Source: an uncultured Pseudomonadota bacterium
GTDB taxonomy: Bacteria; Pseudomonadota; Gammaproteobacteria; Steroidobacterales; Steroidobacteraceae
Direction: 5' to 3'
NCBI GenBank assembly: GCA_903884235.1
Contig: CAISEB010000037.1
Location: 29,132 to 93,131 of the forward strand
Length of the DNA: 64,000 nt
A program made the translations under genes and the position numbers. The number at the start of each line of letters is the position of its first letter. Positions within the stretch are counted from its first letter, which is position 1. Of the stretch, positions 8,467 through 17,803 are shown piece after piece. Below the pieces are notes generated by a model. That model worked only from the letters and a program-made list of their open reading frames with translations, had not been told where the DNA came from and ran no database searches.

Positions 8467-9330
8467 TCAGTGAACGGCCATCCCGATCCGACCCCAGCGC
8501 GGCGCGAATCCCGGGCCGAAACTGGCCCAGATCCGCACCGCCCGCCCGACGAGGTTGGCCTCGGGCACGAAGCCGAGTTCGTCGAAGCGGCTGTCCTGGC
8601 TGTTGTCGCGATTGTCACCCATGAAGAAATAGTACCCGTCCGGCACGGTCCACGTGCCTGTCGGTGCGAATGTCGGGTCCGAGGCCATCGATGCCGCGCC
8701 GGCGCCTGCCGGGCACTGCATCATCGTGTGCGTGCGTGCGCACGAGTACGGCGGCCGCGTGATCGCGACCGGGCAGTACATGACGCGATGATCGCCCGCA
8801 TCGAGCGTCTCGACGCCCTGGTGGAAGCCCTCGTAGCAGTCGTCCTCGGTGTACGCACCGGTATCGCGAACCGCCATGGCGCGGCCGTTCACCCACACCG
8901 CGTCGCCGCGCACCTCGATGCGATCGCCCGGCAGGCCGATCAGTCGCTTGATGTAGTTGACGCCGGGCTCGCTCGGCTTGCGGAACACGATCACGTCGCC
9001 GCGCTGAGGGCCGCCGATGGGCACGACCTTCACGTTCAGCACCGGCAGGCGCAGGCCGTAGGCGAACTTGTTCACGAACAGGAAGTCGCCCTGCAGCAGC
9101 GTCGGCATCATCGAGTCCGACGGGATGCGGAACGGCTCGAACAGGAACGACCGCACGACCAGCACGATCAGGATGATCGGCAGGAACGAACGCGCGTACT
9201 CCACCGCGATCGGTTCCAGCGCACCGGCCGGGCGCCGCGGCGCCCACAGCAGCCGGTCGAGGCCCCAGATGACGCCGGTCAGCAGCACCAGAAGCACGAG
9301 GATGAGGGAGAAATCGTAGACGATCGTCAT
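8467..9330 (-). CDS. lepB: Signal peptidase I
   Basis: 287-residue membrane serine protease that removes signal peptides from exported proteins. Two N-terminal membrane segments (about 6-25 and 48-66) are followed by the catalytic box IPSDSMMPTL with Ser73. The general-base lysine, about Lys128, is in NYIKRLIGLPGD. The C-terminal box GDNRDNSQDSR is intact. An insert around residues 180-225 contains four cysteines, as seen in other proteobacterial LepB. It is 29 bases downstream of lepA, with AGGAA nine bases before the ATG. Confidence 0.96.
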   Translation of the reverse strand: MTIVYDFSLILVLLVLLTGVIWGLDRLLWAPRRPAGALEPIAVEYARSFLPIILIVLVVRSFLFEPFRIPSDSMMPTLLQGDFLFVNKFAYGLRLPVLNVKVVPIGGPQRGDVIVFRKPSEPGVNYIKRLIGLPGDRIEVRGDAVWVNGRAMAVRDTGAYTEDDCYEGFHQGVETLDAGDHRVMYCPVAITRPPYSCARTHTMMQCPAGAGAASMASDPTFAPTGTWTVPDGYYFFMGDNRDNSQDSRFDELGFVPEANLVGRAVRIWASFGPGFAPRWGRIGMAVH

Positions 9331-9359
9331 GAATGGACGTTCCTGGCTCTGGACGCGGG

Positions 9360-11153
9360 CTATTTCTTGCCGACCTGGAGGACCGCGAGGAAGGCTTCCT
9401 GCGGAATCTCCACGGAACCGACCTGCTTCATGCGCTTCTTGCCTTCCTTCTGCTTCTCGAGCAGCTTGCGCTTGCGGCTGATGTCGCCGCCGTAGCACTT
9501 GGCCAGCACGTTCTTGCGCATCGCCTTGACGGAGGCGCGGGCCACCACCTGGCTGCCGATCGCGGCCTGGATGGCGACCTCGAACATCTGGCGCGGAATC
9601 AGCTCCTGCATCTTGTCGACGAGGTCGCGACCGCGCGGGTAGGCGTTGTCGCGGTGCACGATCAGGCTGAGCGCATCGACCTTGTCGCCGTTGATGAGCA
9701 CGTCCAGCTTGACGAGGTTGGCCGCCTGGAAGCGGTTGAACTCGTAGTCGAACGAGGCGTAGCCGCGGCTCACGCTCTTCAGGCGATCGAAGAAGTCGAG
9801 CACGACCTCGGCCATCGGCAGTTCGTACTGCAGCGAGACCTGGTTGCCGACGTACAGCATCTTCTTCTGCACGCCGCGCTTCTCCGTGCACAGCTGCAGC
9901 ACGCCACCGACGTGCTCCGGCGGCACGAGGATATTGGCCGTGATGATCGGCTCGCGGGTCTCCTCGATCCGGTCGATCGGCGGCAGCTTGGACGGGTTGT
10001 CGACGAGCTCGACGGTGCCGTCGGTCTTCAGCACTTCGTACACCACGGTCGGGGCGCTGGTGACGAGGTCGATGTTGTACTCGCGCTCGAGCCGCTCCTG
10101 GACGATCTCCATGTGCAGCAGGCCGGGGAAGCCGATGCGGAAGCCGAAGCCAAGCGCCGTCGACACCTCGGGCTCGTACTGCAGCGCGGAGTCGTTGAGC
10201 TTGAGCTTCTGCAGCGCGTCGCGGAACTGTTCGTAGTCGTCGGTCGCCACCGGGAACAGGCCGGCGAAGACGCGCGGCTGGATCTTCTTGAAGCCCGGCA
10301 GCGCGGACGCGCACGGCGAAGACTCGAGCGTGATCGTGTCGCCGACCGGCGCGCCGTCGATCTCCTTGATGCCGGCCATGATGAAGCCGACCTCGCCCGC
10401 CGCGAGTTCCTCGCCGTCCTCGCGCTTGGGCGTGAAGCGACCCAGCCGCGCGCATTCGTGCGCGCGCCCGGTCGTCCAGACGCGGATCTTCTGGCCGCGC
10501 TTGAGGCGACCATTGACCACGCGCACGAGCGAGACGACGCCGACGTAGTTGTCGAACCACGAATCGATGATCAGCGCCTGCAGCGGTGCGTTCGGGTCGC
10601 CCCTGGGCGGCGGGATGCGCGCGACGATCGCCTCGAGGAGCACGTCGACGCCGAAGCCGGTCTTGGCGGACACCAGCACCGCGTCGGTCGCGTCGATGCC
10701 GATGATCTCCTCGATCTCCTTGCTGACGCGATCCGCGTCCGCGGACGGCAGGTCGATCTTGTTGATGACCGGCAGCACCTCGAGGCCCTGCTCGAGCGCC
10801 GTGTAGCAGTTCGCGACGCTCTGCGCCTCGACGCCCTGCGCGGCGTCGACGACGAGGAGCGCGCCCTCGCAGGCGGCGAGCGAGCGCGACACTTCGTACG
10901 AGAAGTCGACGTGCCCGGGCGTGTCGATGAAATTCAGCTGGTAGTCGACCCCGTCCTGCGCGCGGTAGTGCAGCGTGACGCTCTGGGCCTTGATCGTGAT
11001 GCCACGCTCGCGCTCGAGGTCCATCGAGTCGAGAACCTGTTCCTGCATTTCACGCTGCTGGAGCCCCCCGCACGTCTGGATCAGGCGGTCGGCAAGGGTG
11101 GACTTGCCGTGGTCGACATGGGCGATGATTGAAAAATTGCGGATCGGGGGCAT
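9360..11153 (-). CDS. lepA: Elongation factor 4 (LepA) GTPase
   Basis: 597 residues, matching E. coli LepA (599). The G domain has [14 protein letters not shown] and NKIDLP. EF-G-like domains follow, and the LepA-specific C-terminal domain ends with [19 protein letters not shown]. LepA acts on ribosomes during translation initiation and 30S assembly. The ATG at 11153 sits about 50 bases downstream of an extended -10 promoter at the end of the preceding gene, so lepA-lepB can probably be transcribed separately from the upstream rpoE genes. Confidence 0.97.
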   Translation of the reverse strand: MPPIRNFSIIAHVDHGKSTLADRLIQTCGGLQQREMQEQVLDSMDLERERGITIKAQSVTLHYRAQDGVDYQLNFIDTPGHVDFSYEVSRSLAACEGALLVVDAAQGVEAQSVANCYTALEQGLEVLPVINKIDLPSADADRVSKEIEEIIGIDATDAVLVSAKTGFGVDVLLEAIVARIPPPRGDPNAPLQALIIDSWFDNYVGVVSLVRVVNGRLKRGQKIRVWTTGRAHECARLGRFTPKREDGEELAAGEVGFIMAGIKEIDGAPVGDTITLESSPCASALPGFKKIQPRVFAGLFPVATDDYEQFRDALQKLKLNDSALQYEPEVSTALGFGFRIGFPGLLHMEIVQERLEREYNIDLVTSAPTVVYEVLKTDGTVELVDNPSKLPPIDRIEETREPIITANILVPPEHVGGVLQLCTEKRGVQKKMLYVGNQVSLQYELPMAEVVLDFFDRLKSVSRGYASFDYEFNRFQAANLVKLDVLINGDKVDALSLIVHRDNAYPRGRDLVDKMQELIPRQMFEVAIQAAIGSQVVARASVKAMRKNVLAKCYGGDISRKRKLLEKQKEGKKRMKQVGSVEIPQEAFLAVLQVGKK

Positions 11154-11202
11154 TCGGGACGTCGGCTCCTGCCGGCGTCGGGGTGGTGCGGCCAGCCCCG
11201 GG

Positions 11203-11208
11203 ATTATA
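11203..11208 (-). promoter_or_regulatory. Extended -10 promoter for lepA
   Basis: A perfect TATAAT on the minus strand is preceded by TGC, giving an extended -10 element. The -35 region 17 bases upstream (CATGGG) is poor, as tolerated with an extended -10. It lies just after the stop of the glutaredoxin-like gene and about 50 bases upstream of the lepA start. Confidence 0.6.
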
Positions 11209-11220
11209 GCAGTCGGCCCC

Positions 11221-11472
11221 TCACCCCATGCGGCGGGGGGCATCCCAGGCGCGGTCGAGTTCGGTCCAGTCGAGCCGGCCCGCGGCGACGGTCTCGCCGT
11301 CGAGGAGCAGGACCGGGATCTTGAGGCCCCAGCGGCGCCGGGTGGTCGGGTCCGCGTCGACGTCCCGCAGCTCGACCGTGGCGCCCCGGGCGGCGAGCCA
11401 CGGACCGAGCTCGAGCAGCATTTCCTCGCACAGGCCGCAGCCTTCGCGGCTGTACAGCACGAACCGGTTCAC
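11221..11472 (-). CDS. Glutaredoxin-family (DUF836-like) small protein
   Basis: 83-residue thioredoxin-fold protein of the glutaredoxin-like DUF836 group. The redox motif is CGLC (Cys12, Cys15) after a first beta strand ([10 protein letters not shown]). The cis-proline region is [10 protein letters not shown], and GRLDW lies near the end. Substrate unknown. The GTG start overlaps the rseB stop (GTGA), so it is the last gene of the rpoE-rseA-rseB unit. A thiol protein after the envelope-stress genes may be cytoplasmic, since no signal peptide is visible. Confidence 0.82.
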   Translation of the reverse strand: MNRFVLYSREGCGLCEEMLLELGPWLAARGATVELRDVDADPTTRRRWGLKIPVLLLDGETVAAGRLDWTELDRAWDAPRRMG

Positions 11473-12509
11473 GGCTGCGGCTGCACCCGCGGCCGGGCCG
11501 CATCCGCGAGGTCGAGGCTGTCCCGGGCGGGCGGGACGGGGGACACCCCCGAGGCGATGAATTCGAGGGTCGCCGGAGGCACCTCCCCCACCGCGGTGAT
11601 CTGGTGGCCACCGGTGAACTTCATGTACACGGCCGCGGATCCCGCCTGGCCCCGGCCGTTGGTCGGACGCCGCGGCGGTGCCGGCGGGCCCTCGATGAAC
11701 ACCGACACGGAGGCGAGCCCGTCGCTGATGACCAAGTGGGTCGCCGGCTGGTCGCTTCCCGGCATGTGCTCCTCGCCGACCGAGGACAGGCGGAACCCCG
11801 GCGGCATGCGGCTGAGGCGCCACGGCACCGTCGCGCCCTGGACGGGGGGTGGATCGGAGGCCTGGCGCGACCACACGTAGCGGGAGGTGTCGAGGCTGGT
11901 GCGGAACAGGGCATCCGGCAGCGGCCCGTCGATCTCGAGCGACGTGAACAGCACTTCCTCGAGCTTCTGGCCGAAGGCGTCGCACAGTTCCGTGACGAGC
12001 GGGATCTTCGACTCCTCGTCGATCCAGAGCCGGTAGCCGAAGCGGTAGGCGTCCCGGGGCGTGACCTGCACGAGGCGCGCCGTCCGCGACAGGATCCGGG
12101 CCCGGCCGCCGAACTCGACCCGGTAGTTCTTCTCGACGTCGGCGTCGAAGGTGGGCACCGTGCCGAACAGCGAGCCGCGATCGGACCGCGTCTCGGTGAG
12201 CACCGTGCCCTGATCGGGCAGGTAGCACTGCAACTCGGCGTCGTGGCGCACGAACTCGCGGCCGGGCGGCGACATGTTCACGAGCCGTTCGGCGACGTGG
12301 CCCTCGTGGACGCGATGGAAGATCCGCAGCTTCTCGACGGGGCCATGGCCGCGGTGCAGGACCTCGGCCTGGTAGTTGCGCCCCGCCAGCGCCTGGTTCA
12401 TCTCGGTCAGCCAGCGTCGGGGATCATCGTCGGCGCAGGTCACGCAGGCGCTGAGGAGCCCCGCGACCGCGGCGAGCCACAGCCAGGCGCGAGGCGGTCG
12501 AATGCTCAC
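11469..12509 (-). CDS. rseB: Sigma-E regulatory protein RseB (MucB)
   Basis: 346 residues. RseB is a periplasmic lipid- and LPS-sensing protein that binds the periplasmic part of RseA and shields it from proteolysis. The N-terminal domain (about 28-215) resembles LolA/LolB and contains the MucB-type segment NYQAEVLHRGHG. The C-terminal domain has THLVISDGLASVSVFIEG. The signal sequence ends LLSAC, which fits a lipoprotein box, but a normal cleavage at ACVTCA is also possible. The GTG start overlaps the rseA stop (GTGA). Confidence 0.88.
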   Translation of the reverse strand: MSIRPPRAWLWLAAVAGLLSACVTCADDDPRRWLTEMNQALAGRNYQAEVLHRGHGPVEKLRIFHRVHEGHVAERLVNMSPPGREFVRHDAELQCYLPDQGTVLTETRSDRGSLFGTVPTFDADVEKNYRVEFGGRARILSRTARLVQVTPRDAYRFGYRLWIDEESKIPLVTELCDAFGQKLEEVLFTSLEIDGPLPDALFRTSLDTSRYVWSRQASDPPPVQGATVPWRLSRMPPGFRLSSVGEEHMPGSDQPATHLVISDGLASVSVFIEGPPAPPRRPTNGRGQAGSAAVYMKFTGGHQITAVGEVPPATLEFIASGVSPVPPARDSLDLADAARPRVQPQP

Positions 12510-13165
12510 GGATTGCCGTCGGCCGGGGGATCGGCCAGCAGGTGGATCAGCACGTTGTGGCCGCCGAGCGGGCCACTGACGCTCGAGTGCGCCACGACAT
12601 AATTCGCCAGCGTCGCACCCCGGACCTCCTCGAGGCCCTGCTTCGCGACCGGGGTCACGTAGCTGCGCGGCTCGTCACTGCCGGCCGGGGTCAGCGGCGC
12701 GGTCACCGTCGGGGCGATTGCCTGCCCCGGCGGGTTCACGGCGAGGTTCGCAGCGACCTCCGCAGGCGCCGGACCCGCCGCGGACGCCGGGAGCACCCCA
12801 GGCGCCGCGCGCTGCAGCACGAGCACCGCGAGCATGCCGACGCTCGCCGCGACCGCAACCCCGGTCGCGGACTTCAGCCAGCCAGGCACCCGGCCGGCAC
12901 GCCGGCGCGGCGCGGGCTGCGCGGCCTGGGCCACCTGCGGTCCGAGCGCGGGCTCGGCCGCGATCGCGGCGCTGACCCGGAGCGCGAAGTCCGCGCGCGG
13001 CTGCACCCGGTCGCCGCGCAGCACCTCGCCCGAGATCCGGAAGCGCGCGAGTCGCGCGGCGAGTTCGGGTTCGCGCGCGATCCGGCGCATCAGCAGCGCG
13101 GTCTGCTCCGGCGGCAGCTCGCCGTCGAGCAGGGCCGAAAGCTGTTCATTCAGGAGGTCGCTCAT
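12506..13165 (-). CDS. rseA: Anti-sigma-E factor RseA (MucA)
   Basis: 219 residues. An N-terminal cytoplasmic anti-sigma domain begins MSDLLNEQLSALLDGEL, the RseA/MucA pattern. One membrane helix (about 105-123, VAVAASVGMLAVLVL) is followed by a Pro/Ala-rich periplasmic part that RseB and the site-1 protease would contact. The ATG at 13165 is chosen over a GTG at 13192, which has no usable ribosome binding site and would add nine residues. The next step of the cascade, site-2 protease RseP, is also encoded in this window at 48.7-50.1 kb. Confidence 0.88.
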   Translation of the reverse strand: MSDLLNEQLSALLDGELPPEQTALLMRRIAREPELAARLARFRISGEVLRGDRVQPRADFALRVSAAIAAEPALGPQVAQAAQPAPRRRAGRVPGWLKSATGVAVAASVGMLAVLVLQRAAPGVLPASAAGPAPAEVAANLAVNPPGQAIAPTVTAPLTPAGSDEPRSYVTPVAKQGLEEVRGATLANYVVAHSSVSGPLGGHNVLIHLLADPPADGNP

Positions 13166-13188
13166 GGCTGGTTCTCGCGGGGCATGGG

Positions 13189-13788
13189 TCACTCCTCGGG
13201 GCGGCCAAGGCCGCCGGCGAAGATCGGTCGCAGCTTGCGGTCGATGGCCTCGCGCGCGCGGAAGATCCGCGAGCGCACGGTACCGACCGGACAGTCCATC
13301 GAGGCGGCGATCTCCTCGTAGCTGAGACCGTCGATCTCGCGCAGCACGATCGCCGTGCGCAGATCCTCCGGCAGCTCCGCCATCGCCCCGTTCACCGTCT
13401 CGCGGATCTCGTCGGTGAGGACGAGGTGCTCCGGCGTCTCGCCATCGGTCATGCGGGCCTGCAGCGCGTACTGCTCCGGGTCCTGCAGGTCGAGGTCGTA
13501 GTCGATGGGGCGGCGCTTCTTGGACACGAGGGAATTCTTGGCCGTGTTGATCGCAATCCGGTAGAGCCAGGTATAGAACGCACTGTCGCCGCGGAAGGTG
13601 GGCAGCGCCCGGTACGCCTTGATGAAGGCCTCCTGGGCGATGTCCTCCGCCTCCATCGTGTCGCGCACGTACCGCATGATCAGCTTCAGGACCTTCTGCT
13701 GGTAGCGCAGCACGAGCACGTCGAACGCGCGACGGTCTCCCCGCTGGACGCGTTCCACCAGGGCAAGGTCACTCTGTTCGGTGGTCAC
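13189..13788 (-). CDS. rpoE: RNA polymerase sigma factor RpoE (sigma-E/AlgU)
   Basis: 199-residue ECF sigma factor. Region 2 includes EDIAQEAFIKAYRALPTF and YTWLYRIAINTAKN. Region 4 has LSYEEIAASMDCPVGTVRSR. These match the RpoE/AlgU subgroup closely, and linkage to rseA-rseB confirms identity. It directs RNA polymerase to outer membrane stress genes. The GTG start at 13788 overlaps the sdhE stop (GTGA). No sigma-E-type autoregulatory promoter (GGAACTT with a TCnnA box) was seen in the short sequence before it, so transcription may come from the sdh operon or from inside sdhE. Confidence 0.95.
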   Translation of the reverse strand: MTTEQSDLALVERVQRGDRRAFDVLVLRYQQKVLKLIMRYVRDTMEAEDIAQEAFIKAYRALPTFRGDSAFYTWLYRIAINTAKNSLVSKKRRPIDYDLDLQDPEQYALQARMTDGETPEHLVLTDEIRETVNGAMAELPEDLRTAIVLREIDGLSYEEIAASMDCPVGTVRSRIFRAREAIDRKLRPIFAGGLGRPEE

Positions 13789-14105
13789 TCGTCCCGCTCC
13801 GGAGGGACCGGGCGGCCGCTCTCGGGCTGATAGACCGGCCGGCATGCGGAAAGTTCAGCGATATGGGTAATCTCACCCATCACCGCCGCGAGCGCCGGAT
13901 CGGACGCCGCGACGCGCCCGAGGCACAGGTCCGCAAGCTCCGGGTCCGGCAGCTCGAGCAGCCGCAGGAAGGCCGCGCGCCGCTCGGCGTCGGCGCCCGG
14001 CCAGTGGTCGCGGACGTAGCGCTCGAGCAACACGTCGAGCTCGCGCATGCCCCGCCGGCAGCGCCAGCGCAACCGATTGAGTTCCGCGGCGGCGGTGGCG
14101 GTCAA
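13785..14105 (-). CDS. sdhE: FAD assembly factor SdhE
   Basis: 106-residue SdhE/SDHAF2 protein that promotes covalent attachment of FAD to SdhA. The family motif RGxxE is present in WRCRRGMRELDVLLERYV, followed by the five-helix core LELPDPELADL. A TTG start at 14105 is used because GAGGC lies just upstream and no ATG precedes the conserved region; the N-terminus is therefore uncertain by a few residues. It follows sdhB by seven bases and its stop overlaps rpoE. Confidence 0.9.
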   Translation of the reverse strand: MTATAAAELNRLRWRCRRGMRELDVLLERYVRDHWPGADAERRAAFLRLLELPDPELADLCLGRVAASDPALAAVMGEITHIAELSACRPVYQPESGRPVPPERDE

Positions 14106-14112
14106 GCCCGCC

Positions 14113-14901
14113 TCAGAACTGCCGCGCCAGCAGCAGCTTCTTGATCTCGGCGATCGCCCGAGCCGGGTTCAGGTCCTTCGGGCACGCCTCGGTGCAGTTC
14201 ATGATCGTATGGCAGCGATACAGCCGGAACGAGTCCTCGACCATGTCGAGCCGCTCGGCCGTCGCCTCGTCGCGCGAGTCGACGATCCAGCGGTAGGACG
14301 CGAGCAGTGCCGCGGGGCCGAGGTAACGGTCGCCGTTCCACCAGTAGCTCGGGCAGCTCGTCGAGCAGCAGGCGCACAGGATGCAGGCGGACGGACGGTC
14401 GACCTTCTCCTGGTCCTCCTTGCTCTGCAGGCGCTCGCGGTCCGGCGGCGCGGGCGTGCGCGTCTGCAGCCAGGGCTGCACCGCCGCGTACTGCGCGTAG
14501 AAATTGGTCAGGTCCGGCACCAGGTCCTTCACGACCGGCATGTGCGGCAGCGGGAAGATCTTCACGTCGCCCTTGATGTCGGAAATCGACTTCGTGCAGG
14601 CGAGCGTGTTGAGCCCGTCGATGTTCATCGCGCAGCTGCCGCAGATGCCCTCGCGGCAGCTGCGCCGGAAGGTCAGCGTCGGGTCGACTTCGTTCTTAAT
14701 CTTGATCAGGCCGTCGAGGACCATGGGCCCGCAGCGGTCGAGGTCGATGGCGTACCTGTCGACGCGCGGCTTCTCGCCCGAATCGGGGTCGAAGCGGTAG
14801 ATCTGGAACGTCTTGGTGCGTGCCGCGGCGGCGGGCGCCGCGTGCGAGCGACCCGGCACTTCGGTGTAGCGCGAGTTGGCGGGCAGGTTGAAGTCGGCCA
14901 T
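14113..14901 (-). CDS. sdhB: Succinate dehydrogenase iron-sulfur subunit
   Basis: 262 residues. SdhB carries electrons from FAD to quinone in complex II. The [2Fe-2S] motif is CREGICGSC plus a downstream Cys in LACTKS. The [4Fe-4S] motif is [12 protein letters not shown], and the [3Fe-4S] site is [13 protein letters not shown]. Compared with E. coli SdhB (238), it has an N-terminal extension of about 25 residues rich in Ala, as in alphaproteobacterial and mitochondrial forms. Gap to sdhA is 23 bases. Confidence 0.97.
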   Translation of the reverse strand: MADFNLPANSRYTEVPGRSHAAPAAAARTKTFQIYRFDPDSGEKPRVDRYAIDLDRCGPMVLDGLIKIKNEVDPTLTFRRSCREGICGSCAMNIDGLNTLACTKSISDIKGDVKIFPLPHMPVVKDLVPDLTNFYAQYAAVQPWLQTRTPAPPDRERLQSKEDQEKVDRPSACILCACCSTSCPSYWWNGDRYLGPAALLASYRWIVDSRDEATAERLDMVEDSFRLYRCHTIMNCTEACPKDLNPARAIAEIKKLLLARQF

Positions 14902-14924
14902 GCGTGGGACCCCTCGGCGGTCGT

Positions 14925-16715
14925 TCAGTAGGTCCGCGCCTTCGGCGGGAGCGGTTCAACGTCGTTGGTCAGCGTCTGCATGTGCACCGGCCGGTAGTCG
15001 AGGCGCACGCCACCGTCCACGTCGACCCAGGCGAGCGTGTGCTTGTGCCAGCGCGCGTCGTCGCGGGCCGGGAAGTCCTCGCGGGCATGCGCGCCGCGGC
15101 TCTCCTCGCGGTTCGCCGCGGACCGGATCGTCGCGGTCGCCTGCAGCAGCAGGTTCTCGAGCTCCATGGTCTCGACGAGGTCCGTGTTCCAGACCAGCGA
15201 GCGATCCTGGATGCCGACGTCCTTGAACGAGGCGAAGGTGCTGGCGAGCTTGTCGCAGCCTTCCTGCAGCGTCGCCCCGGTGCGGAACACCGCGGCGTCG
15301 TTCTGCATCGTCTTCTGCATCTCGAGGCGGATCTCGGCCGTCGGCCGCGATCCCTTGGCATTGCGCAGGCGATCGAGCCTGGCGAGCGCCGCGTCGCAGG
15401 CGTCCTTCGCCAGCGCGCGGTGTGCGGTGCCGGGCCTGACGACCTCGGCCGCCCGGCGCGCGGCCGCGCGACCGAACACGACGAGATCGAGCAGCGAGTT
15501 CGAGCCGAGCCGGTTGGCACCGTGCACCGACACGCAGGCCGCCTCGCCCACGGCGAACAGGCCCGGGACGACGCAGTCCGGGTTGCCGTCGCGCAGCGTG
15601 ACGACTTCGCCGTGCACGTTAGTCGGCACGCCACCCATGTTGTAGTGGACCGTCGGCAGAACCGGGATCGGTTCCTTGTTGACGTCGACGCCGGAGAAGA
15701 TGCGCGCCGTCTCGGCGATGCCGGGCAGGCGTTCCTGGATCACCGCGGGACCGAGGTGCTCGAGGTGCAGGTGGATGTGGTCGGCGTGCTCGCCGACGCC
15801 ACGCCCCTCGCGGATCTCGATCGTCATCGAGCGCGACACGACGTCGCGGCTCGCCAGGTCCTTCGCGTTCGGGGCGTAGCGCTCCATGAAGCGCTCGCCG
15901 CGCGAGTTGGTGAGGTAGCCGCCCTCGCCGCGCGATCCCTCCGTGATCAGGCAGCCGGAGCCGTAGATGCCGGTCGGATGGAACTGCACGAACTCCATGT
16001 CCTGCAGCGGCAGGCCGGCGCGCGCGACCATGCCGCCACCATCACCGGTGCAGGTGTGGGCGGAGGTGCAGGAGAAGTAGGCCCGGCCGTAGCCACCCGT
16101 GGCGAGCACGATGGCATGGGCGCGGTAGCGATGCAACTTGCCGGTGGCGAGGTCGAGCGCGATCACGCCCCGGCACTCGCCGTTCTCCATGATCAGGTCG
16201 AGCGCGAAGTACTCGATGAAGAACGTCGCCTCGTGCTTCAGCGACTGCTGGTACAGCGTGTGCAGCATCGCATGCCCGGTGCGGTCCGCGGCCGCGCAGG
16301 TGCGCTGCGCGGGGGCGCCGTTGCCGTAGTTGGTCGTCATACCGCCGAACGGACGCTGGTAGATGAGCCCGTCCTCGGTACGCGAGAACGGCACGCCGTA
16401 GTGCTCGAGCTCGATGACGGCGCTCGGCGCCTCCTTGCACATGTACTCGATCGCGTCCTGGTCGCCGAGCCAGTCCGAGCCCTTGATCGTGTCGTAGAAG
16501 TGGAAGCGCCAGTCGTCGCCGTCGCCCATGTTGCCGAGCGCCGCGGAGATGCCGCCCTGCGCCGCCACCGTGTGGCTGCGGGTCGGGAACACCTTGGTGA
16601 TCGCCGCGACCTTGAGGCCGGCCTCGGCGAGCCCGAACGTCGCCCGCAGGCCGGCGCCGCCGGCGCCGACGACGATGACGTCGTACGTGTGATCGATGAA
16701 TTCGTAACCGCTCAT
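14925..16715 (-). CDS. sdhA: Succinate dehydrogenase flavoprotein subunit
   Basis: 596 residues. The FAD-binding motif [11 protein letters not shown] is at the N-terminus, and the FAD-attachment histidine is in [11 protein letters not shown]. Substrate and catalytic segments HPTGIYGSG and RDVVSRSM are present. SdhA oxidises succinate to fumarate in the TCA cycle. The start overlaps the sdhD stop (ATGA). FAD attachment would need SdhE, and possibly the SDHAF4-like protein; both are encoded at this locus. Confidence 0.98.
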   Translation of the reverse strand: MSGYEFIDHTYDVIVVGAGGAGLRATFGLAEAGLKVAAITKVFPTRSHTVAAQGGISAALGNMGDGDDWRFHFYDTIKGSDWLGDQDAIEYMCKEAPSAVIELEHYGVPFSRTEDGLIYQRPFGGMTTNYGNGAPAQRTCAAADRTGHAMLHTLYQQSLKHEATFFIEYFALDLIMENGECRGVIALDLATGKLHRYRAHAIVLATGGYGRAYFSCTSAHTCTGDGGGMVARAGLPLQDMEFVQFHPTGIYGSGCLITEGSRGEGGYLTNSRGERFMERYAPNAKDLASRDVVSRSMTIEIREGRGVGEHADHIHLHLEHLGPAVIQERLPGIAETARIFSGVDVNKEPIPVLPTVHYNMGGVPTNVHGEVVTLRDGNPDCVVPGLFAVGEAACVSVHGANRLGSNSLLDLVVFGRAAARRAAEVVRPGTAHRALAKDACDAALARLDRLRNAKGSRPTAEIRLEMQKTMQNDAAVFRTGATLQEGCDKLASTFASFKDVGIQDRSLVWNTDLVETMELENLLLQATATIRSAANREESRGAHAREDFPARDDARWHKHTLAWVDVDGGVRLDYRPVHMQTLTNDVEPLPPKARTY

Positions 16716-17095
16716 GCTGCGCTCCCGAGCGCCACCTTGAGCACGCCGTAGAGGGCGGCGGCGCCCACGACGAGGTGCAGGAACTGCACGACGAGGAGCG
16801 TCGCGAGCTTCTTGGACTTGGTCGGCACGTAGTCCTCGATGACGACCACGACGCCGAGCCAGGAGTGATAGACGAGCGCCGGCACGAACAGCAGCATCAG
16901 CACGGCGTTCGCCGGCGCGGCGAGCCAGGCGTGCGCATGGGCGTAGTCGAGCTTCGGCCGCATGAGCAGCGAGACCGCGAACCAGGGGCCGAGCAGCGCC
17001 AGCGCGATCGCCGTCACGCGCTGCAGCCACCAGTGGTGGGTGCCGCTGACGACGCCCTGGCCGAGGGCCTGCCCGAGCGGGGACTTGGACGACAT
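16712..17095 (-). CDS. sdhD: Succinate dehydrogenase membrane anchor subunit SdhD
   Basis: 127 residues with three membrane helices. The N-terminal [15 protein letters not shown] and the second-helix segment [16 protein letters not shown] contain the residues expected for the haem ligand and quinone site. It anchors SdhAB to the inner membrane together with SdhC. Three bases separate it from the sdhC stop, and its own stop overlaps sdhA. Confidence 0.95.
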   Translation of the reverse strand: MSSKSPLGQALGQGVVSGTHHWWLQRVTAIALALLGPWFAVSLLMRPKLDYAHAHAWLAAPANAVLMLLFVPALVYHSWLGVVVVIEDYVPTKSKKLATLLVVQFLHLVVGAAALYGVLKVALGSAA

Positions 17096-17098
17096 GGC

Positions 17099-17488
17099 TC
17101 AGCCTCCGAAGTGCAGCATGGCGAGCAGGCTCGCGCCGACGAGCACGACGATCGCGACGATCGCGACGCGCGCCGACTGGCGCGCCTGCTTCTTCTCGAG
17201 GCAGGCGCCCGTGTCGAACACGAGGTGGCGGATGCCCGTGCAGAAGTGGTACCAGAACGCAGCCAGCACGCCCCCGAGCACGAGCCACCCGAACCAGGAT
17301 CCGAGCAGCGCGGCGACCCAGGCGTAGCAGCCGGCGCCGGCGGCGAGCGCGACGAGCCAGGCGGCGAGCAGTAGCAGCGACAGCGACAGCGCGACGCCGG
17401 TCGCGCGGTGCAGGATGGACAGCGCCATCGTGTACTGGGTCTTGTAGACCTGCAGGTGGGGCGAGAGCGGCCGGTCGGGCGATGCCAT
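17099..17488 (-). CDS. sdhC: Succinate dehydrogenase cytochrome b556 subunit SdhC
   Basis: 129 residues with three membrane helices. The motif [20 protein letters not shown] followed by ATG is the SdhC signature, and the haem-ligand histidine is in [14 protein letters not shown]. The ATG at 17488 is preceded by GAGGA at seven bases, a strong start. It is the first structural sdh gene; a short SDHAF4-like gene lies 64 bases upstream. Confidence 0.96.
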   Translation of the reverse strand: MASPDRPLSPHLQVYKTQYTMALSILHRATGVALSLSLLLLAAWLVALAAGAGCYAWVAALLGSWFGWLVLGGVLAAFWYHFCTGIRHLVFDTGACLEKKQARQSARVAIVAIVVLVGASLLAMLHFGG

Positions 17489-17552
17489 GTCTAGTTCCTC
17501 GGCCAGGTGGTGCCGGGATGACCCGGCGCGGCGCAGGCCCGGGTGGATGGGG

Positions 17553-17738
17553 TCAGAAATCGATGCAGCGACCGGCCTTCTCCCAGTCGCCGAATCGCGT
17601 GGGCTCCGGGCCCACGCGGCCACCGATTTCGACCGGCACTGGCGAGGCTGCGCCCACTGGCGGCGCGGCCCCTTGGCTCTGCTGCGCGATCACGTCCGCC
17701 GGGGCGGGGTCTGCAGTACTCTTCGTCGTCGTCGGCAT
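17553..17738 (-). CDS. SDHAF4-like (DUF1674) succinate dehydrogenase assembly factor
   Basis: 61-residue protein ending in EIGGRVGPEPTRFGDW followed by EKAGRCIDF. That is the DUF1674/SDHAF4 signature of mitochondria and alphaproteobacteria. SDHAF4 binds flavinated SdhA and helps its assembly with SdhB. The first 35 residues are Ala/Pro-rich and probably disordered. The ATG at 17738 is chosen; a TTG at 17759 would add seven residues. It is upstream of sdhC in the same direction, consistent with a complex II role. Confidence 0.85.
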   Translation of the reverse strand: MPTTTKSTADPAPADVIAQQSQGAAPPVGAASPVPVEIGGRVGPEPTRFGDWEKAGRCIDF

Positions 17739-17790
17739 AGCCCGGCAAGTCTGCCACAATCGCTGTGGCAGTGCAGCACCGCACCAACCA

Positions 17791-17803
17791 ATTGATTATC
17801 AAT
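17791..17803. promoter_or_regulatory. Palindrome over the sdh promoter (candidate operator)
   Basis: A perfect inverted repeat, ATTGAT-T-ATCAAT, sits in an AT-rich patch that contrasts with the surrounding GC-rich DNA and overlaps the predicted -10 box of the SDHAF4-sdh operon. The position fits a repressor site. The regulator is unknown; it is not a normal FNR site because the half-sites are one base apart rather than four. Confidence 0.45.

Noticed and set aside
17791..17803. FNR binding site before the sdh operon
   Set aside because: FNR half-sites TTGAT and ATCAA need four bases between them; here there is only one.
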